Notes: generated by a model not told the origin, from the letters alone. Positions 41,777 to 51,076 are shown, counted from the first letter of the stretch. The stretch is DNA of 64,000 nt from CAVRUH01 sp963822595 (GCA_963822595.1 CAWGIG010000001.1:1-64000), one strand, 5' to 3'. A program made the numbers and translations.

Positions 41777-43522
41777 ATGGCTAGTTTAACTCCCTCTGAT
41801 GGATCAAGTCCTGCGTTTAAAAAAGATAGCTTTGTTGAACCACCAAAAAAAACAAAGGGCGTTAGTAGTAATGAGGATATCCCCGGAAATATTAACCCTA
41901 ATTCAAACCCCAAATCAAACGCAGGCCCACGTCAACTGGTTGGAAAAACTGCAAATCCGCAGATTCAGAAAACCAGGGCGTTACCAGCTCTTCCCCAGCA
42001 AACTCAAAAAATGAGCACAGTATCTTCAAGCCCTGTAGACTCTCAAGAAGATACCAAGGCCACTTCGGCAGCAAAATCAGCTGGTATAGCTGAAACTGAT
42101 CCAGCCTTAGAATCTTTCCTTAGAAGTAAAATTATTAACAAAAAAGTTGCTGATGCCGCTTTGCGAGTAATAATCGGAAAAGCTATCCCAGGTGACATAG
42201 AAGTGCTTAAGAAGCATAATATTGTTCCAATGGAAAGAGAAAGTGCTAAATTAAATAGATTGAAGAAAGAGGGTGTGCAGGTAACCACAACCCTAAAAAC
42301 TTACTTAGTATTTAAAAACTCAGAAATAGGAAAAGGAAGTTTCGGTAAAATTATTGGAGCTTATAGCAAAAAAGGAGAAATGGTTGAAAAACTAGGCATC
42401 AGCAAGAACACACGTAAAAATAATGAAGAAATAGAAAAAGAAATTGAAATGCATAATCAGATAAGAAGAGCAGCTAGCCCAAGAAAACAAGAAATTTCAA
42501 AGCATTTAATTTTAGGGAAAGCTACAACAACAGTTAATGCAGTACGTGAAGTCGGCATAGTTATGTCTAAAGGTGAAATGTCTTTGGATGTTGCTCTTAA
42601 AGCAGCGAATGCGGGTACAAAAGCAAGATATCTTAAGGAATTGCTTGAGAATGGAGTATTTTTAAAAGAGTTGGGCTTTATCCATCGGGATTTAAAACCT
42701 CAGAACATAGTCTTACAAGAAGGACATTTAAAGCTTATCGACTTTGGTGGCACTGTAGATCAAAATGAAGATGTGAAAAAATTAAGAATTGAGGGATCGC
42801 CTGGGTACTTTGCTCCAGAATGTTTAGATACACCCTATACAGTAACTACCGCTTCAGACGCGTACTCATACGGCGTCGTTATTCTTAAAGAATTCCTTGG
42901 AGTTGATATTTTTGATGGAGTTTCTAAAGATTCTGATCCATTGAAAGACGCGATTAATCTAAATAACAATATATATAAATTAAGAAACAAGCTAAAAGCA
43001 CTAAACACAGATACTCCCAATCCTCTTTATCATATAGTCATTGGTCTTCTACATGGAAACCTGGTAAGCAAAAATCCCGAAAGTCCAAAAGATCGCATGC
43101 CTTTAGAAATGGCCATAGAAATCTTAGATAATAAAGATATAGATATAGCAAGTTTGCTTGAAGAACATCAAAAGAATTATGATTCGAAGCTGAACTCCAT
43201 CGCAAATTCTAGTGCCTCTATCTCTACCTCCACTACGCGTAGTTCCGATACTGTTCAACCTAGCTTTGAAGCTCCTCCTCCCCCTCAAGCTAAACCAGTT
43301 CCCGCCCCACGCCCACCACCAAGCCCTTTGTCTGATGAACCTCCACCATTGCCGCCTTTGCCGGCCCCTCCTATTCCCCCAAGACCCCCTTTATTACAAG
43401 GCCAATCTAATAATTCAAAACCTCCGCGTATAGGCAGACCTCCTCCCCCGGCCAATCCCCCAAGCTCGCCCAGACCCCCTCCCCCGCTAATTACTCCCCC
43501 ACAAGTTCCTCGTAGAAAATGA
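41777..43522 (+). CDS. Ser/Thr protein kinase with proline-rich C-terminus, candidate effector
   Basis: 581 aa, ATG 41777 with TTAGGAG. Residues 1-110 are polar and disordered (Ser/Pro/Asn-rich). The kinase domain (~180-470) has the Gly loop IGKGSFGK (183-190), catalytic HRDLKPQN (303-310), DFGG (322-325) and APE in GSPGYFAPE (346-348); the beta-3 Lys is probably Lys205 (MVEK), not in the usual VAxK form. From ~497 the chain is a long polyproline tail (APPPPQAKPVPAP, PPPPANPPSSPRPPPP), ligands for eukaryotic SH3, WW or EVH1 domains. No signal peptide. Eukaryote-like kinase plus polyproline suggests a host-facing effector (inference). Confidence 0.8.
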   Translation: MASLTPSDGSSPAFKKDSFVEPPKKTKGVSSNEDIPGNINPNSNPKSNAGPRQLVGKTANPQIQKTRALPALPQQTQKMSTVSSSPVDSQEDTKATSAAKSAGIAETDPALESFLRSKIINKKVADAALRVIIGKAIPGDIEVLKKHNIVPMERESAKLNRLKKEGVQVTTTLKTYLVFKNSEIGKGSFGKIIGAYSKKGEMVEKLGISKNTRKNNEEIEKEIEMHNQIRRAASPRKQEISKHLILGKATTTVNAVREVGIVMSKGEMSLDVALKAANAGTKARYLKELLENGVFLKELGFIHRDLKPQNIVLQEGHLKLIDFGGTVDQNEDVKKLRIEGSPGYFAPECLDTPYTVTTASDAYSYGVVILKEFLGVDIFDGVSKDSDPLKDAINLNNNIYKLRNKLKALNTDTPNPLYHIVIGLLHGNLVSKNPESPKDRMPLEMAIEILDNKDIDIASLLEEHQKNYDSKLNSIANSSASISTSTTRSSDTVQPSFEAPPPPQAKPVPAPRPPPSPLSDEPPPLPPLPAPPIPPRPPLLQGQSNNSKPPRIGRPPPPANPPSSPRPPPPLITPPQVPRRK

Positions 43523-43572
43523 GGTCCAACACTGGGATTGAAATTTTGAGCTTTCTATGTTAGCCTCGTTAT

Positions 43573-44094
43573 ATGGATATTATCATTAGAAATGCAAAAG
43601 TCGAAGATGCACAAAGCATTGTTCAAGCAGAACAAGAAATTGCGCAAGTGCCGGGATACTTTTGTTCGCAGCCATCCGAACTCTCTGAGGAAAATGTAAA
43701 GAAAACGATTTCAAATATAGACGAAAATGGAGACGGTGTCTATTTAGTTGCGGAACATAATAAACAGATTGTTGGACATGCTTTTCTATTGCAATTAGAC
43801 CTTGAGTCTCTTCATCATGTGGCTGAACTGACAGTCGTTGTACATAAAGAATGGCAAGAAAAAGGCATTGGCAAAAAACTCATGCAAAAGCTCATTGTAT
43901 GGGCGCAGAATTCCAATACAGTTGAAAAGATTGAACTCAACGTACGAGCTACGAACATCCGAGCCATCTCTCTTTATAAGCAAATGGGATTTCACGAAGA
44001 AGGCCGATTAAAAAATAGAGTGAAGATTGGACACAAATACATCGACGACTTGATAATGGCGTTAGAAGTCAAAAAAAATCATTCTAGATTTTAA
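43573..44094 (+). CDS. GNAT-family N-acetyltransferase
   Basis: 173 aa with the acetyl-CoA loop VVHKEWQEKGIGKKLM and the C-terminal NIRAISLYKQMGFHEEGRLKN, close to RimI/PhnO-like ribosomal or small-molecule acetyltransferases. Ribosome site is weak. The 3' end overlaps the stop of the convergent Nudix gene by 4 bp. Substrate unknown. Confidence 0.8.
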   Translation: MDIIIRNAKVEDAQSIVQAEQEIAQVPGYFCSQPSELSEENVKKTISNIDENGDGVYLVAEHNKQIVGHAFLLQLDLESLHHVAELTVVVHKEWQEKGIGKKLMQKLIVWAQNSNTVEKIELNVRATNIRAISLYKQMGFHEEGRLKNRVKIGHKYIDDLIMALEVKKNHSRF

Positions 44095-44651
44095 ATTTTC
44101 GTTTGTTGCAACTTCTGTAAGAATCGATTCAAATAACATTCGCTCATTTCAAAGGGAATTTCATCGATTCTAAACCAACGAATCCCATAAAACTCTTTCG
44201 GATCGAATTGTAAAACTTGTTTTGGATCCCCTTTCAAAACATACCATAGGGATACATCCGTGTGTATTGTTCCTTTCCCTTCTGTTTTTCTCACCGTCAG
44301 AAAAATGGGTTCTTCAACAAGAAATTCGGCCTCGATTCCAAGCTCTTCCATGGTTTCACGTCTGACCGTTTCCTTTGGGTCCTCGCCGGGCTCAACATGA
44401 CCACCTGGCGGAAGCCAGCGTCCAGCCATTTTATGATCAACTAACAAAATCTGATCCATCTCCGACGAGACAATTACGCAATAAGATACCAAATGCGTAT
44501 CAGGCCTTGCAGGTTTTTCTATGCGAAAAATTTCACAGCCGGAATTAATCCAATCGATTACAAAACGGATATGCTCTTGCTCCACTTCATCTAAAGGGAT
44601 AATGGAAGATACAATCTGTTGTATTTCGGATCGGATATCAGTGTTGTTCAT
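44091..44651 (-). CDS. Nudix hydrolase
   Basis: 186 aa; ATG 44651 with AGGAAAG. The Nudix box is complete: GGHVEPGE followed by RRETMEELG (Gx5Ex7REUxEExGU), placed in the middle of the chain as usual. Nudix enzymes hydrolyse nucleoside diphosphates linked to another group; the long N-terminal helix region and MAGRWLPP phrase resemble the general 8-oxo-dGTP/unknown subgroup. It begins an apparent set with the two acetyltransferase genes upstream on the same strand (10 and 6 bp gaps). Confidence 0.85.
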   Translation of the reverse strand: MNNTDIRSEIQQIVSSIIPLDEVEQEHIRFVIDWINSGCEIFRIEKPARPDTHLVSYCVIVSSEMDQILLVDHKMAGRWLPPGGHVEPGEDPKETVRRETMEELGIEAEFLVEEPIFLTVRKTEGKGTIHTDVSLWYVLKGDPKQVLQFDPKEFYGIRWFRIDEIPFEMSECYLNRFLQKLQQTKI

Positions 44652-44661
44652 AATTCTTTCC

Positions 44662-45177
44662 TCATGATAAACCTTTTGTTAACCAAATAACAAGATCATC
44701 ATCCAAAGGATAAGGATCTCCTGGAGTGACAGGTTGATATTTATATGTCACTCCCCTACCATCAGGAATGTATCCAAGCTCGACATACAATTTTTGAGCC
44801 CGTCCGTAGTCTTTGTAAAGTCCTACTCCAATTCCTATCTCTTTGTATTGTTCTTGATGAGCAATTTTCTCCAAATACTGAATGATATTTTTGCCAAATC
44901 CTTTGCCACGATGTTCCTCTGCAATCCATACATCATGGATCTCGGGAATGCCACATTCTTTGAAATGGGGATATAATGAAACTTTCACTAAACTACCGTA
45001 ACCGACAAATTTATCCCGAAATTTTGCGATGCAAACTATGCGATCCCTTTTTTGTTGTTCTTCAAAATACTGTTTCCATTTTTCATGAGTATGTTGAAGA
45101 GTTGTCCAACGGAAAGTAAAAGTTTTCACAATTTCAGGAAGATCTTCTGCACTCAGTGTGTTTAATAAAAGTTCCAT
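44662..45177 (-). CDS. GNAT-family N-acetyltransferase
   Basis: 171 aa, ATG 45177 with AGGGAG. Acetyl-CoA loop VWIAEEHRGKGFGKNIIQYL and the following DYGRAQKLYVELGY are standard GNAT. It lies between another acetyltransferase gene and the Nudix gene, likely co-transcribed. Substrate unknown, resembles small-molecule or aminoglycoside-type acetyltransferases only at fold level. Confidence 0.8.
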   Translation of the reverse strand: MELLLNTLSAEDLPEIVKTFTFRWTTLQHTHEKWKQYFEEQQKRDRIVCIAKFRDKFVGYGSLVKVSLYPHFKECGIPEIHDVWIAEEHRGKGFGKNIIQYLEKIAHQEQYKEIGIGVGLYKDYGRAQKLYVELGYIPDGRGVTYKYQPVTPGDPYPLDDDLVIWLTKGLS

Positions 45178-45183
45178 TTCTCC

Positions 45184-45748
45184 CTATAATTGTCTTTGAT
45201 CCCATTTATTACGATCCATACGATAAAGGACATGCCGACTTAGCCAGTGTCCTGAGGCTAATTTAGGATGATCGAAATCATCTTTGGGACTGCGACTCAT
45301 TCCTATTTTTTCCATGACCCGTTGGGATCTTTGGTTTTGTACCGCAGTAAACGAAACAATTTCATCAAGATTGAGAGTTTGGAATCCAAATTCCAATGCA
45401 GCTAGTGCCCCTTCGGCAGCATAGCCTTTTCCCCAATGCTCGTAAGCCAGCCTCCAGCCAATTTCCACAGCCGGAGTAAATGGTACTTTAAAAAATACAT
45501 CTCGCAGGCCAATCATTCCGATGCATTCATCTGTTTCAATGAGCGCTGCAGCCCAAAATCCCCATCCATCTTTATTAAAGGAATCGGATATATTTTCAAC
45601 AAATTTGTTACTTTCTTCCGTCGTCATAACTGAAGGAAAAAACTCCATAACTTTGGGATCCCCATTAAGTTTGGCAAAGGGGGCAAGATCCGATTCCTTC
45701 CAGGGGCGGCAGGATCAAACGTTCAGTTTTTAGAATATATTCTTTCAT
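45184..45748 (-). pseudogene. RimJ/RimL-like GNAT acetyltransferase, one frameshift
   Basis: The family start MKEYILKTERLIL is encoded from ATG 45748, but the continuation RPWKESDLAPFAKLNGDPKV is in the next frame; removing one C in the CCGCCCC run near 45708 joins them. The remainder is intact: MIGLRDVFFK, EIGWRLAYEHWGKGYAAEG (acetyl-CoA loop), SQRVMEKIGM. Corrected length 188 aa, normal for the RimJ/L group that acetylates protein N-termini or small molecules. Confidence 0.8.
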
Positions 45749-45921
45749 AATAGTGTCTTCCTTTTGTGAGGATCAGTATTATAATGAAACACATCTATTT
45801 TTTCTATTAATAAAAATTGAAATTTTTTGAAGAATAGGTAATATTTACGACAATTCATTATTGTCTTAGCCGGGCCATAGAACAATTAAACCAACATTTA
45901 CATTTGTGGAATTTATTCATG

Positions 45922-46210
45922 GGTCTGAAAGACCTAAAGATTTCAACAGCCCAGGTGAAGGCCGCCTTGAAAAGGCAACGCTCGCCTGGGTAGATCAATC
46001 AATACATCGTAGTCTGAAAGACTACAACATTTTCTGGATGGACGTATTATCTCATTTTGGAATTCTGAGAATTGGTCTCAAAATATCGCAACTAAAATTT
46101 CTGTTCCAGTCTTTCAGACTGAGAATCTTTTTATCGTTTTACCCAGGGGGGCGTTGCTGCTTTGCAGCGTCCTTCCCCTGGGCTATTGAAATCTTCTGGT
46201 CTTTCAGACC
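45922..46210. repeat. long inverted repeat J (~80-bp arms)
   Basis: The left arm GGTCTGAAAGACC, AAGATTTCAACAGCCCAGG, AAGGCCGCCTTGAAAAGGC, GCCTGGGTA is mirrored on the right with about 85 percent pairing by eye. Short hairpins GTCTGAAAGAC recur inside, one in the middle at ~46010. The 45749-46361 gap holds nothing else except AT-rich flanks. Confidence 0.8.
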
Positions 46211-46361
46211 AAAGAATATGTTCAGCAAATAGGTGCATTTTTCGATAGGAACCCAAAATAAGTTCAGCAAAATAGGTGAACTCTTCAGCCTGAAAGGCTT
46301 TAACCTTTCTTTATTAGCATCGTTTCATGGACATTAAAATAATAAATTCACTTTTTGAAGA

Positions 46362-48428
46362 TCACCCTTTTTTCCAGAATTCAAACGCGTTGGTAACTAC
46401 GTTTTGACGAAGTTTTGAGTCGTAATGGATCAAATTAGTCTTGGATATATCTATTCTCTGACGTTGCAAAGTGGCAAGAGTAAATAAAATCTCTTTTTTG
46501 TCCATGATCTGATTCCCTATTTTGGCTTCGATTTCAACAATTTTTCCGGCATCATCTGTATTAAAGATTCCCCCACCGCAGGCTTCCTGCTTGCCGGGGA
46601 TATATTCATTTATCTTGTCAATTTCCTGCTTCAAGTCTTTGATACGCATTTCAAGAGATTCAATTTCATGATTTCTTTTTGCTTGTTGGCGCTTGATTCC
46701 CTTAATCGACTTCAGAGAATTCACACGCTCTTCAGTTTTTTTAATTTTCAAATCGAGTTGTTGAATCTGAGCCTTCTTAGCCGGGCTATGGGTAAATACC
46801 TCTAATAATCTGTCTTCCCCCCTATACGATTTGCCCATATCATTGATGATAATCTGCCCTTTAAAATTTTGTAGTCCTTGAGGATTGCAAAATAAAGCTT
46901 CTCGCTTTTCCTTCATCTCTTCAAGCATCTCTAAACATTTTTCAGCATTCGGATAAGTTTTCGTTACTCCCGGCCCCGTATACAAGCTGAAAGTAGATTT
47001 TGACAAATCTAGACCATGATGTTTTAAACTTCTTAGCATCTGAAGATTTTCTTCATCTCCAGGACGATAGTGTCCACTTTTTCCCGAAAGATAGATGATC
47101 TTTCCCTCTTTGTCTGTTTTGAGTTCACCCGCAGCAATGATAGCGCCATCCGCTAAGAAACTCGAGTGGTGAAAAACATCCCCTATATGTGAGCCTGCAA
47201 AGAATTCTCCTTGAGGGCTTATGACAAAAATCGCATAGCCTTTTCCACTATGTAATGTCTTGTCATATTCAGTGTTATAGGGAATTCCATTTCTTTGCAC
47301 ATAGGTTTGTCCTTGACCATCTAACTGAAAGCTCAGTTGAAACAAAGGCCTTTGAGCTGGTTCTAAGCGTATAAAATTCTTTGATACAACTACCAAACTA
47401 TCGTCTTGCATCGTTCTCCAATCCACAAATGACATTCCTGCTCCTTTTAATCCCGAACCCTCCCACCGTGTGATCAAGGATTGATGACGTTCGGCTTTCC
47501 AATCATCAAAAGTCAATTTAGATCCTGCTTTGACCTCTTCCGCCCATGTTTTTTCTGAATGCCAATCGGCAAAATCACCCGGTGAACCGGCCTTTTTCCA
47601 CAACTCTAGTTTTTCAAAGTCTTTATTTGACATTGTAGAATCTGCCCACATCCTCTTGTTAAACAAATTATTGAACTCATTAAAAGAAAGATGGGGTGTT
47701 TCTTTTTGACGGATGGATTCTCTAAAATCATGTTCTTCTTTTTGCCATTTTTTGAATGAACTTTCCCCAGATCCAAATCTAACCCATATGCGCTTCAAAT
47801 CCCAAACTTCAAAACTATCCTTAGTACCCGATTTTTTCCATGCTTCCCTGGAGATCCATTCCATAACACTCAAATCTGTCCCCGAAGCCTTCCAAGCTTG
47901 AGTTTTTTGCTCACTCCATTCCGGAAAAGACAATTTGTTTTCCTTATCCTCTTTCCATAATTGAAGAAGTTCATTAACTAATGTCATGCTTTGTGTCTTA
48001 TCCCCCATGACCTCCGCATAATAACCCTCGCCAACTAATTTTCCTTTGTGGCCTTTTTCTTGAATTTCTGTCATGCCTTTCCCAATGGTGAATGCATGAG
48101 ATACTGCACGTTGCAATTTCGCTTTTGCGGTTAGATCAGGCTGAACTTGAATCCCTAACACATCAAGGGCGACTTTGTTGACCGCTGAGCCTTGATTGGG
48201 CTGCAGCAAGGCGGCTTCGAATTCTCTTATACTTCTAAATTCGGATTGACCCAGGTTTTGCATTTTGTCTTTTACCCACTTGACAGCTTCGGAACTTCCT
48301 TTGAGGGCATAGGATTTGCCACCAATTGAAACTGCGGTTTGGGTAATCTCTTGAGTGCGCAAGAGATCGACTCCATGGGTTTTATCGGATGTTTGTAAAT
48401 TTAAATGATAATTGACGTTTAAGCTCAT
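46362..48428 (-). CDS. effector-like protein with Trp-rich repeats and plant IQM-like domain
   Basis: Start ATG 48428 (GGAGG upstream; 688 aa). Residues ~160-345 contain irregular repeats of 22-28 aa built on SFxxW/Wxxxx (LSFPEWSEQKTQAWKASG, SVMEWISREAWKKSG, DSFEVWDLKRIWVR, GDFADWHSEKTWAEE). After that comes a domain with GYAIFVISPQGEFFAGSH, FHHSSFLADGAIIAAGEL and KSGHYRPGDEENL, which I recognise from plant IQM calmodulin-binding proteins (FxHSSFL, AAG, SGHYxP). A coiled coil (~555-620) and helical tail end the protein. No signal peptide. A candidate host-targeted effector; biochemical function of this domain is not established to my knowledge. Confidence 0.7.
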   Translation of the reverse strand: MSLNVNYHLNLQTSDKTHGVDLLRTQEITQTAVSIGGKSYALKGSSEAVKWVKDKMQNLGQSEFRSIREFEAALLQPNQGSAVNKVALDVLGIQVQPDLTAKAKLQRAVSHAFTIGKGMTEIQEKGHKGKLVGEGYYAEVMGDKTQSMTLVNELLQLWKEDKENKLSFPEWSEQKTQAWKASGTDLSVMEWISREAWKKSGTKDSFEVWDLKRIWVRFGSGESSFKKWQKEEHDFRESIRQKETPHLSFNEFNNLFNKRMWADSTMSNKDFEKLELWKKAGSPGDFADWHSEKTWAEEVKAGSKLTFDDWKAERHQSLITRWEGSGLKGAGMSFVDWRTMQDDSLVVVSKNFIRLEPAQRPLFQLSFQLDGQGQTYVQRNGIPYNTEYDKTLHSGKGYAIFVISPQGEFFAGSHIGDVFHHSSFLADGAIIAAGELKTDKEGKIIYLSGKSGHYRPGDEENLQMLRSLKHHGLDLSKSTFSLYTGPGVTKTYPNAEKCLEMLEEMKEKREALFCNPQGLQNFKGQIIINDMGKSYRGEDRLLEVFTHSPAKKAQIQQLDLKIKKTEERVNSLKSIKGIKRQQAKRNHEIESLEMRIKDLKQEIDKINEYIPGKQEACGGGIFNTDDAGKIVEIEAKIGNQIMDKKEILFTLATLQRQRIDISKTNLIHYDSKLRQNVVTNAFEFWKKG

Positions 48429-48451
48429 TTTAGCCTCCAATGCTAATGTGA

Positions 48452-48640
48452 TTAGCCAAAGATTTTTTTGGTGATAGAACTTAGAGAAAGCATTTCTGCG
48501 TTTCTAGAGACCTTTCGATGACCCATTTTGCCTTTGGAGTTATCAAGGGTATGTTGTACATCCATATATTTCTGAATTTGTTGCATTTGGGATTGGCGTT
48601 TGATACTTCTGATTTTCAAATCATCCGGATCGATAGGCAT
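48452..48640 (-). CDS. small basic protein upstream of the IQM-like gene
   Basis: 62 aa with a strong TAGGAGGA ribosome site; basic and polar (KIRSIKRQSQMQQIQKYM, GKMGHRKVSRNAEML). It precedes the IQM-like gene by 23 bp and probably shares its transcript. Small partner genes directly before effectors are sometimes chaperones, but this one is basic rather than acidic, so I make no functional claim. Confidence 0.6.
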   Translation of the reverse strand: MPIDPDDLKIRSIKRQSQMQQIQKYMDVQHTLDNSKGKMGHRKVSRNAEMLSLSSITKKIFG

Positions 48641-48740
48641 TTTTTCCTCCTAATTAATAAAAAGAATGATCTTATTATATCATAATCCAAAATTAAGTAA
48701 ATAATTATTTTAATCTTAATCAAATCTTAACAATTATAAC

Positions 48741-48800
48741 TAGTTAATAATAGACCTGAGAGTACGCAGAGGCGGGGAGAATGAAATGATTGTTTTAACA
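48741..48800. repeat. single-arm remnant of the MITE-like family
   Basis: TTAATAATAGACCTGAGA followed by GTACGCAGAGGCGGGGAG and AATGATTG repeats the left half of elements B and C without a matching second arm. It shows decay of the family. Confidence 0.5.
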
Positions 48801-48807
48801 GCCTATA

Positions 48808-50220
48808 CTAAATTAAAGTTTTAGCCATCCACTCTTCGTCGAAACAGACGATTTGAATCAATACTTTTGCGAAAATTCCTTTTTTATTACTCGGAATGAT
48901 TACAGGGATAGGACTATGAATCTGTTTACCGCGCATTCCTTCAAACATCAATCCCCCATCTTGCGGATAAGGAGCTTTCAAGATTGTTTTTTTTATAGGT
49001 TTAACTTGTCTAGTATTATCACCACGGTTACCGCTGCATTCTCCCCTGTAACCATTTTTAGCGAATAATAATTCCCCCGGGGCATCTTCGGTGAAATCAT
49101 TCATTAAAGGAATAACAAGAGAAGCAAAGGCGCAATAGTCATAATGAAAATTAAGGACAAGATTTATAGCTCTTGATTGAGGCAACGGAATATAAACTTG
49201 ATTGAAAAATGCTTTCATTTGGTATCTTAAACGATATTTTCCTGTCAGCTTTTGTTCCTGAGCAAAACGTTCAACAGCAATTCTAAGAATATCACTTGCT
49301 ATCAAAAGAAGTCGTTTTTTATTCCTAAAGACAAATTGTTCCTCATTACCGCATGTAATTTTATTATGAAAATTTTCGGGGGAAGTAAGTTTATGATCTA
49401 TGCCAAAGTCAACCGATGTAAAATATGAATGAGCATCGTTGAAGTTATTTAACATAATACGTTCTTGACCACTCCAATTCAACTCATAATTTCCTCTGAG
49501 CAAGTACTCCTTCCAATCGTTCATAAAAAGACGCAATTCGTTTTTGGCACTTTCTAAAATGTCTTTTGGAAAGATCTCTCTGACTAGGGTGTATTTTATT
49601 TCGTTGTTCATATCAAACACTGTTTCACTCAAAATAGGGATCAAGAGACGCTCAGAAAGCGTTCTTTTCGCGAAATCCAGTGCTTGATCTTTAATAAACT
49701 GCAATCTGTTGCCGAGAATTGAAAATTTTTTTGGTAAGGAACACAGTTTGAAGTTTTCTAGAGTTTCGACACATTCCTTAATTTGCTGAGTACCTATATT
49801 TTCACTGTGCAATTGCGAAAAGATTCTTCCTATTGCACTTACTTCGTTCAACCATATTTTTACAATATCGATTTCAACATTCAAAACTTCATAGGAGCGA
49901 TGAGTGCGTTTCATCTGAAAAGCACTCTTCCATAATGCTGTAACAATTGTACTCATTTTTGAAAGAGGATCAATCAAGGATGGATTACATAGAGGGTATT
50001 TCAATGTTTCAGCGGTAAACCAATTTCCACTGGCAAGGAGTACAGAGAGGTTTTCGAAAAGTTTCCATCTAGGTTGAAGGTTTAGCCAGGGATTACTTTT
50101 ATACTGACCATTTCTGTAGAGAATGATCCCCCCACTCTTAGGATTAGAGACCCAGCTGCTCAATGCTTCCGTGAGTAACTGGATGGGCGGTTGCGGAGGG
50201 TATGATTGTATGGCTTCCAT
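48808..50220 (-). CDS. unknown protein with possible Fe(II)/2-oxoglutarate oxygenase C-terminus
   Basis: 470 aa. The first ~200 residues are shared with the shorter gene upstream (GIILYRNGQYKSNPWLN, FENLSVLLASGNWFT, YPLCNPSLIDPLSK). The C-terminal part has NLVLNFHYDYCAFASLVIPL (HxD), GELLF and about 65 residues later KQIHSPIPVIIP, the spacing expected of the HxD...H iron site of prolyl-hydroxylase-like oxygenases; the Arg/Lys for 2-oxoglutarate could be in IFAKVL. This is an inference from motif order, not a firm family match. No signal peptide. Confidence 0.5.
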   Translation of the reverse strand: MEAIQSYPPQPPIQLLTEALSSWVSNPKSGGIILYRNGQYKSNPWLNLQPRWKLFENLSVLLASGNWFTAETLKYPLCNPSLIDPLSKMSTIVTALWKSAFQMKRTHRSYEVLNVEIDIVKIWLNEVSAIGRIFSQLHSENIGTQQIKECVETLENFKLCSLPKKFSILGNRLQFIKDQALDFAKRTLSERLLIPILSETVFDMNNEIKYTLVREIFPKDILESAKNELRLFMNDWKEYLLRGNYELNWSGQERIMLNNFNDAHSYFTSVDFGIDHKLTSPENFHNKITCGNEEQFVFRNKKRLLLIASDILRIAVERFAQEQKLTGKYRLRYQMKAFFNQVYIPLPQSRAINLVLNFHYDYCAFASLVIPLMNDFTEDAPGELLFAKNGYRGECSGNRGDNTRQVKPIKKTILKAPYPQDGGLMFEGMRGKQIHSPIPVIIPSNKKGIFAKVLIQIVCFDEEWMAKTLI

Positions 50221-50230
50221 GGATAATTAA

Positions 50231-50848
50231 TTAACCCTTATTTGTTTCCTTCGTGCGATGGAGCTGAAGACGTTCCTTTACAAGATCGAGAGCCTGATTT
50301 TTTATTAACTGGGAATGATTACCCAAAATTGAAAATTTTTTGGGGAAAGAACTTAATTTCCAATTTTCAAGTTTATCGAGATACTCTTCAATTTCTTCTA
50401 TTTCCATTGTTTCATGTTTGGCATCAAGACGCATTTGCCAAGTGATTTTTCCTATATCGCTTACTTCCCTCAACCAGAGGTTCACTATATCGATATCTAC
50501 TTTTAGAGAAAGATAGGCAAGATACGTGGGATTTGTAGTGAGAACCATCTCCCAATTACCCGGACTTTCTATCCAGTAACTAGCGCTTCCCAAATTTATA
50601 ACTCCTCTTTTCAACTTAGATAAAGGGTCAATGAGCGAAGTATCACATAAAGGATATTCTAATGTTGCAGGGGTAAACCAGCTTCCGCTGGCAAGAAATA
50701 TAGAGATGTTTTCAAAAAGTTTCCTATGGGATTGAAAGTTAATCAAGGGGTTGCTTTTATATTGACCATTTCTATAGACAATTATCCCTTTACTGTTGTT
50801 TATTGCTTTCGACAGTGACCGGAGAGTGTTTGATTGAACTGGTTCCAT
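50231..50848 (-). CDS. short paralogue of the 470-aa gene (N-terminal part only)
   Basis: 205 aa, ATG 50848 with GGAG. It aligns with residues 1-205 of its downstream neighbour (GIIVYRNGQYKSNPLIN, FENISIFLASGSWFTPATLEYPLC, LPKKFSILGNHSQLIK) and then stops, lacking the possible oxygenase half. Either a truncated duplicate or a stand-alone N-domain protein. The gap to the next gene is 10 bp, so they share a transcript. Confidence 0.55.
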   Translation of the reverse strand: MEPVQSNTLRSLSKAINNSKGIIVYRNGQYKSNPLINFQSHRKLFENISIFLASGSWFTPATLEYPLCDTSLIDPLSKLKRGVINLGSASYWIESPGNWEMVLTTNPTYLAYLSLKVDIDIVNLWLREVSDIGKITWQMRLDAKHETMEIEEIEEYLDKLENWKLSSFPKKFSILGNHSQLIKNQALDLVKERLQLHRTKETNKG

Positions 50849-50952
50849 GGTTGCTCCATTAATAGTTGATAAAACATCCCTTATACCGATAAATGATTAT
50901 CCCTCCAAATAAAATAGTGATGCATATCTAGAGGAATTTTAAATTATTTTTC

Positions 50953-51076
50953 ATACAAACTGTTAAACGCGGAGTCGCGGAGACACGGGGACGTGAAGGA
51001 AGAAACAATGATTTCTTTTCTTTTTTCTTCCTCCGCGTCCCGGTGTCTCCGCGACTCCGCGTTTAACAGTTTGTAT
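50953..51076. repeat. MITE-like hairpin D, 124 bp
   Basis: Begins ATACAAACTGTTAAACGCGG and ends with its reverse complement; arms of ~53 bp (GGAGTCGCGGAGACACGGGG inside) differ at a few positions and flank a short T/C-rich loop. The terminal word ATACAAACTG is the same as in elements B and C, so this is the minimal form of that family. It occupies the middle of the 50849-51174 gap. Confidence 0.8.

Noticed and set aside
45906..46232. 108-aa plus-strand ORF
   Set aside because: Lies wholly inside inverted repeat J, and its residues follow the palindrome rather than a protein pattern.
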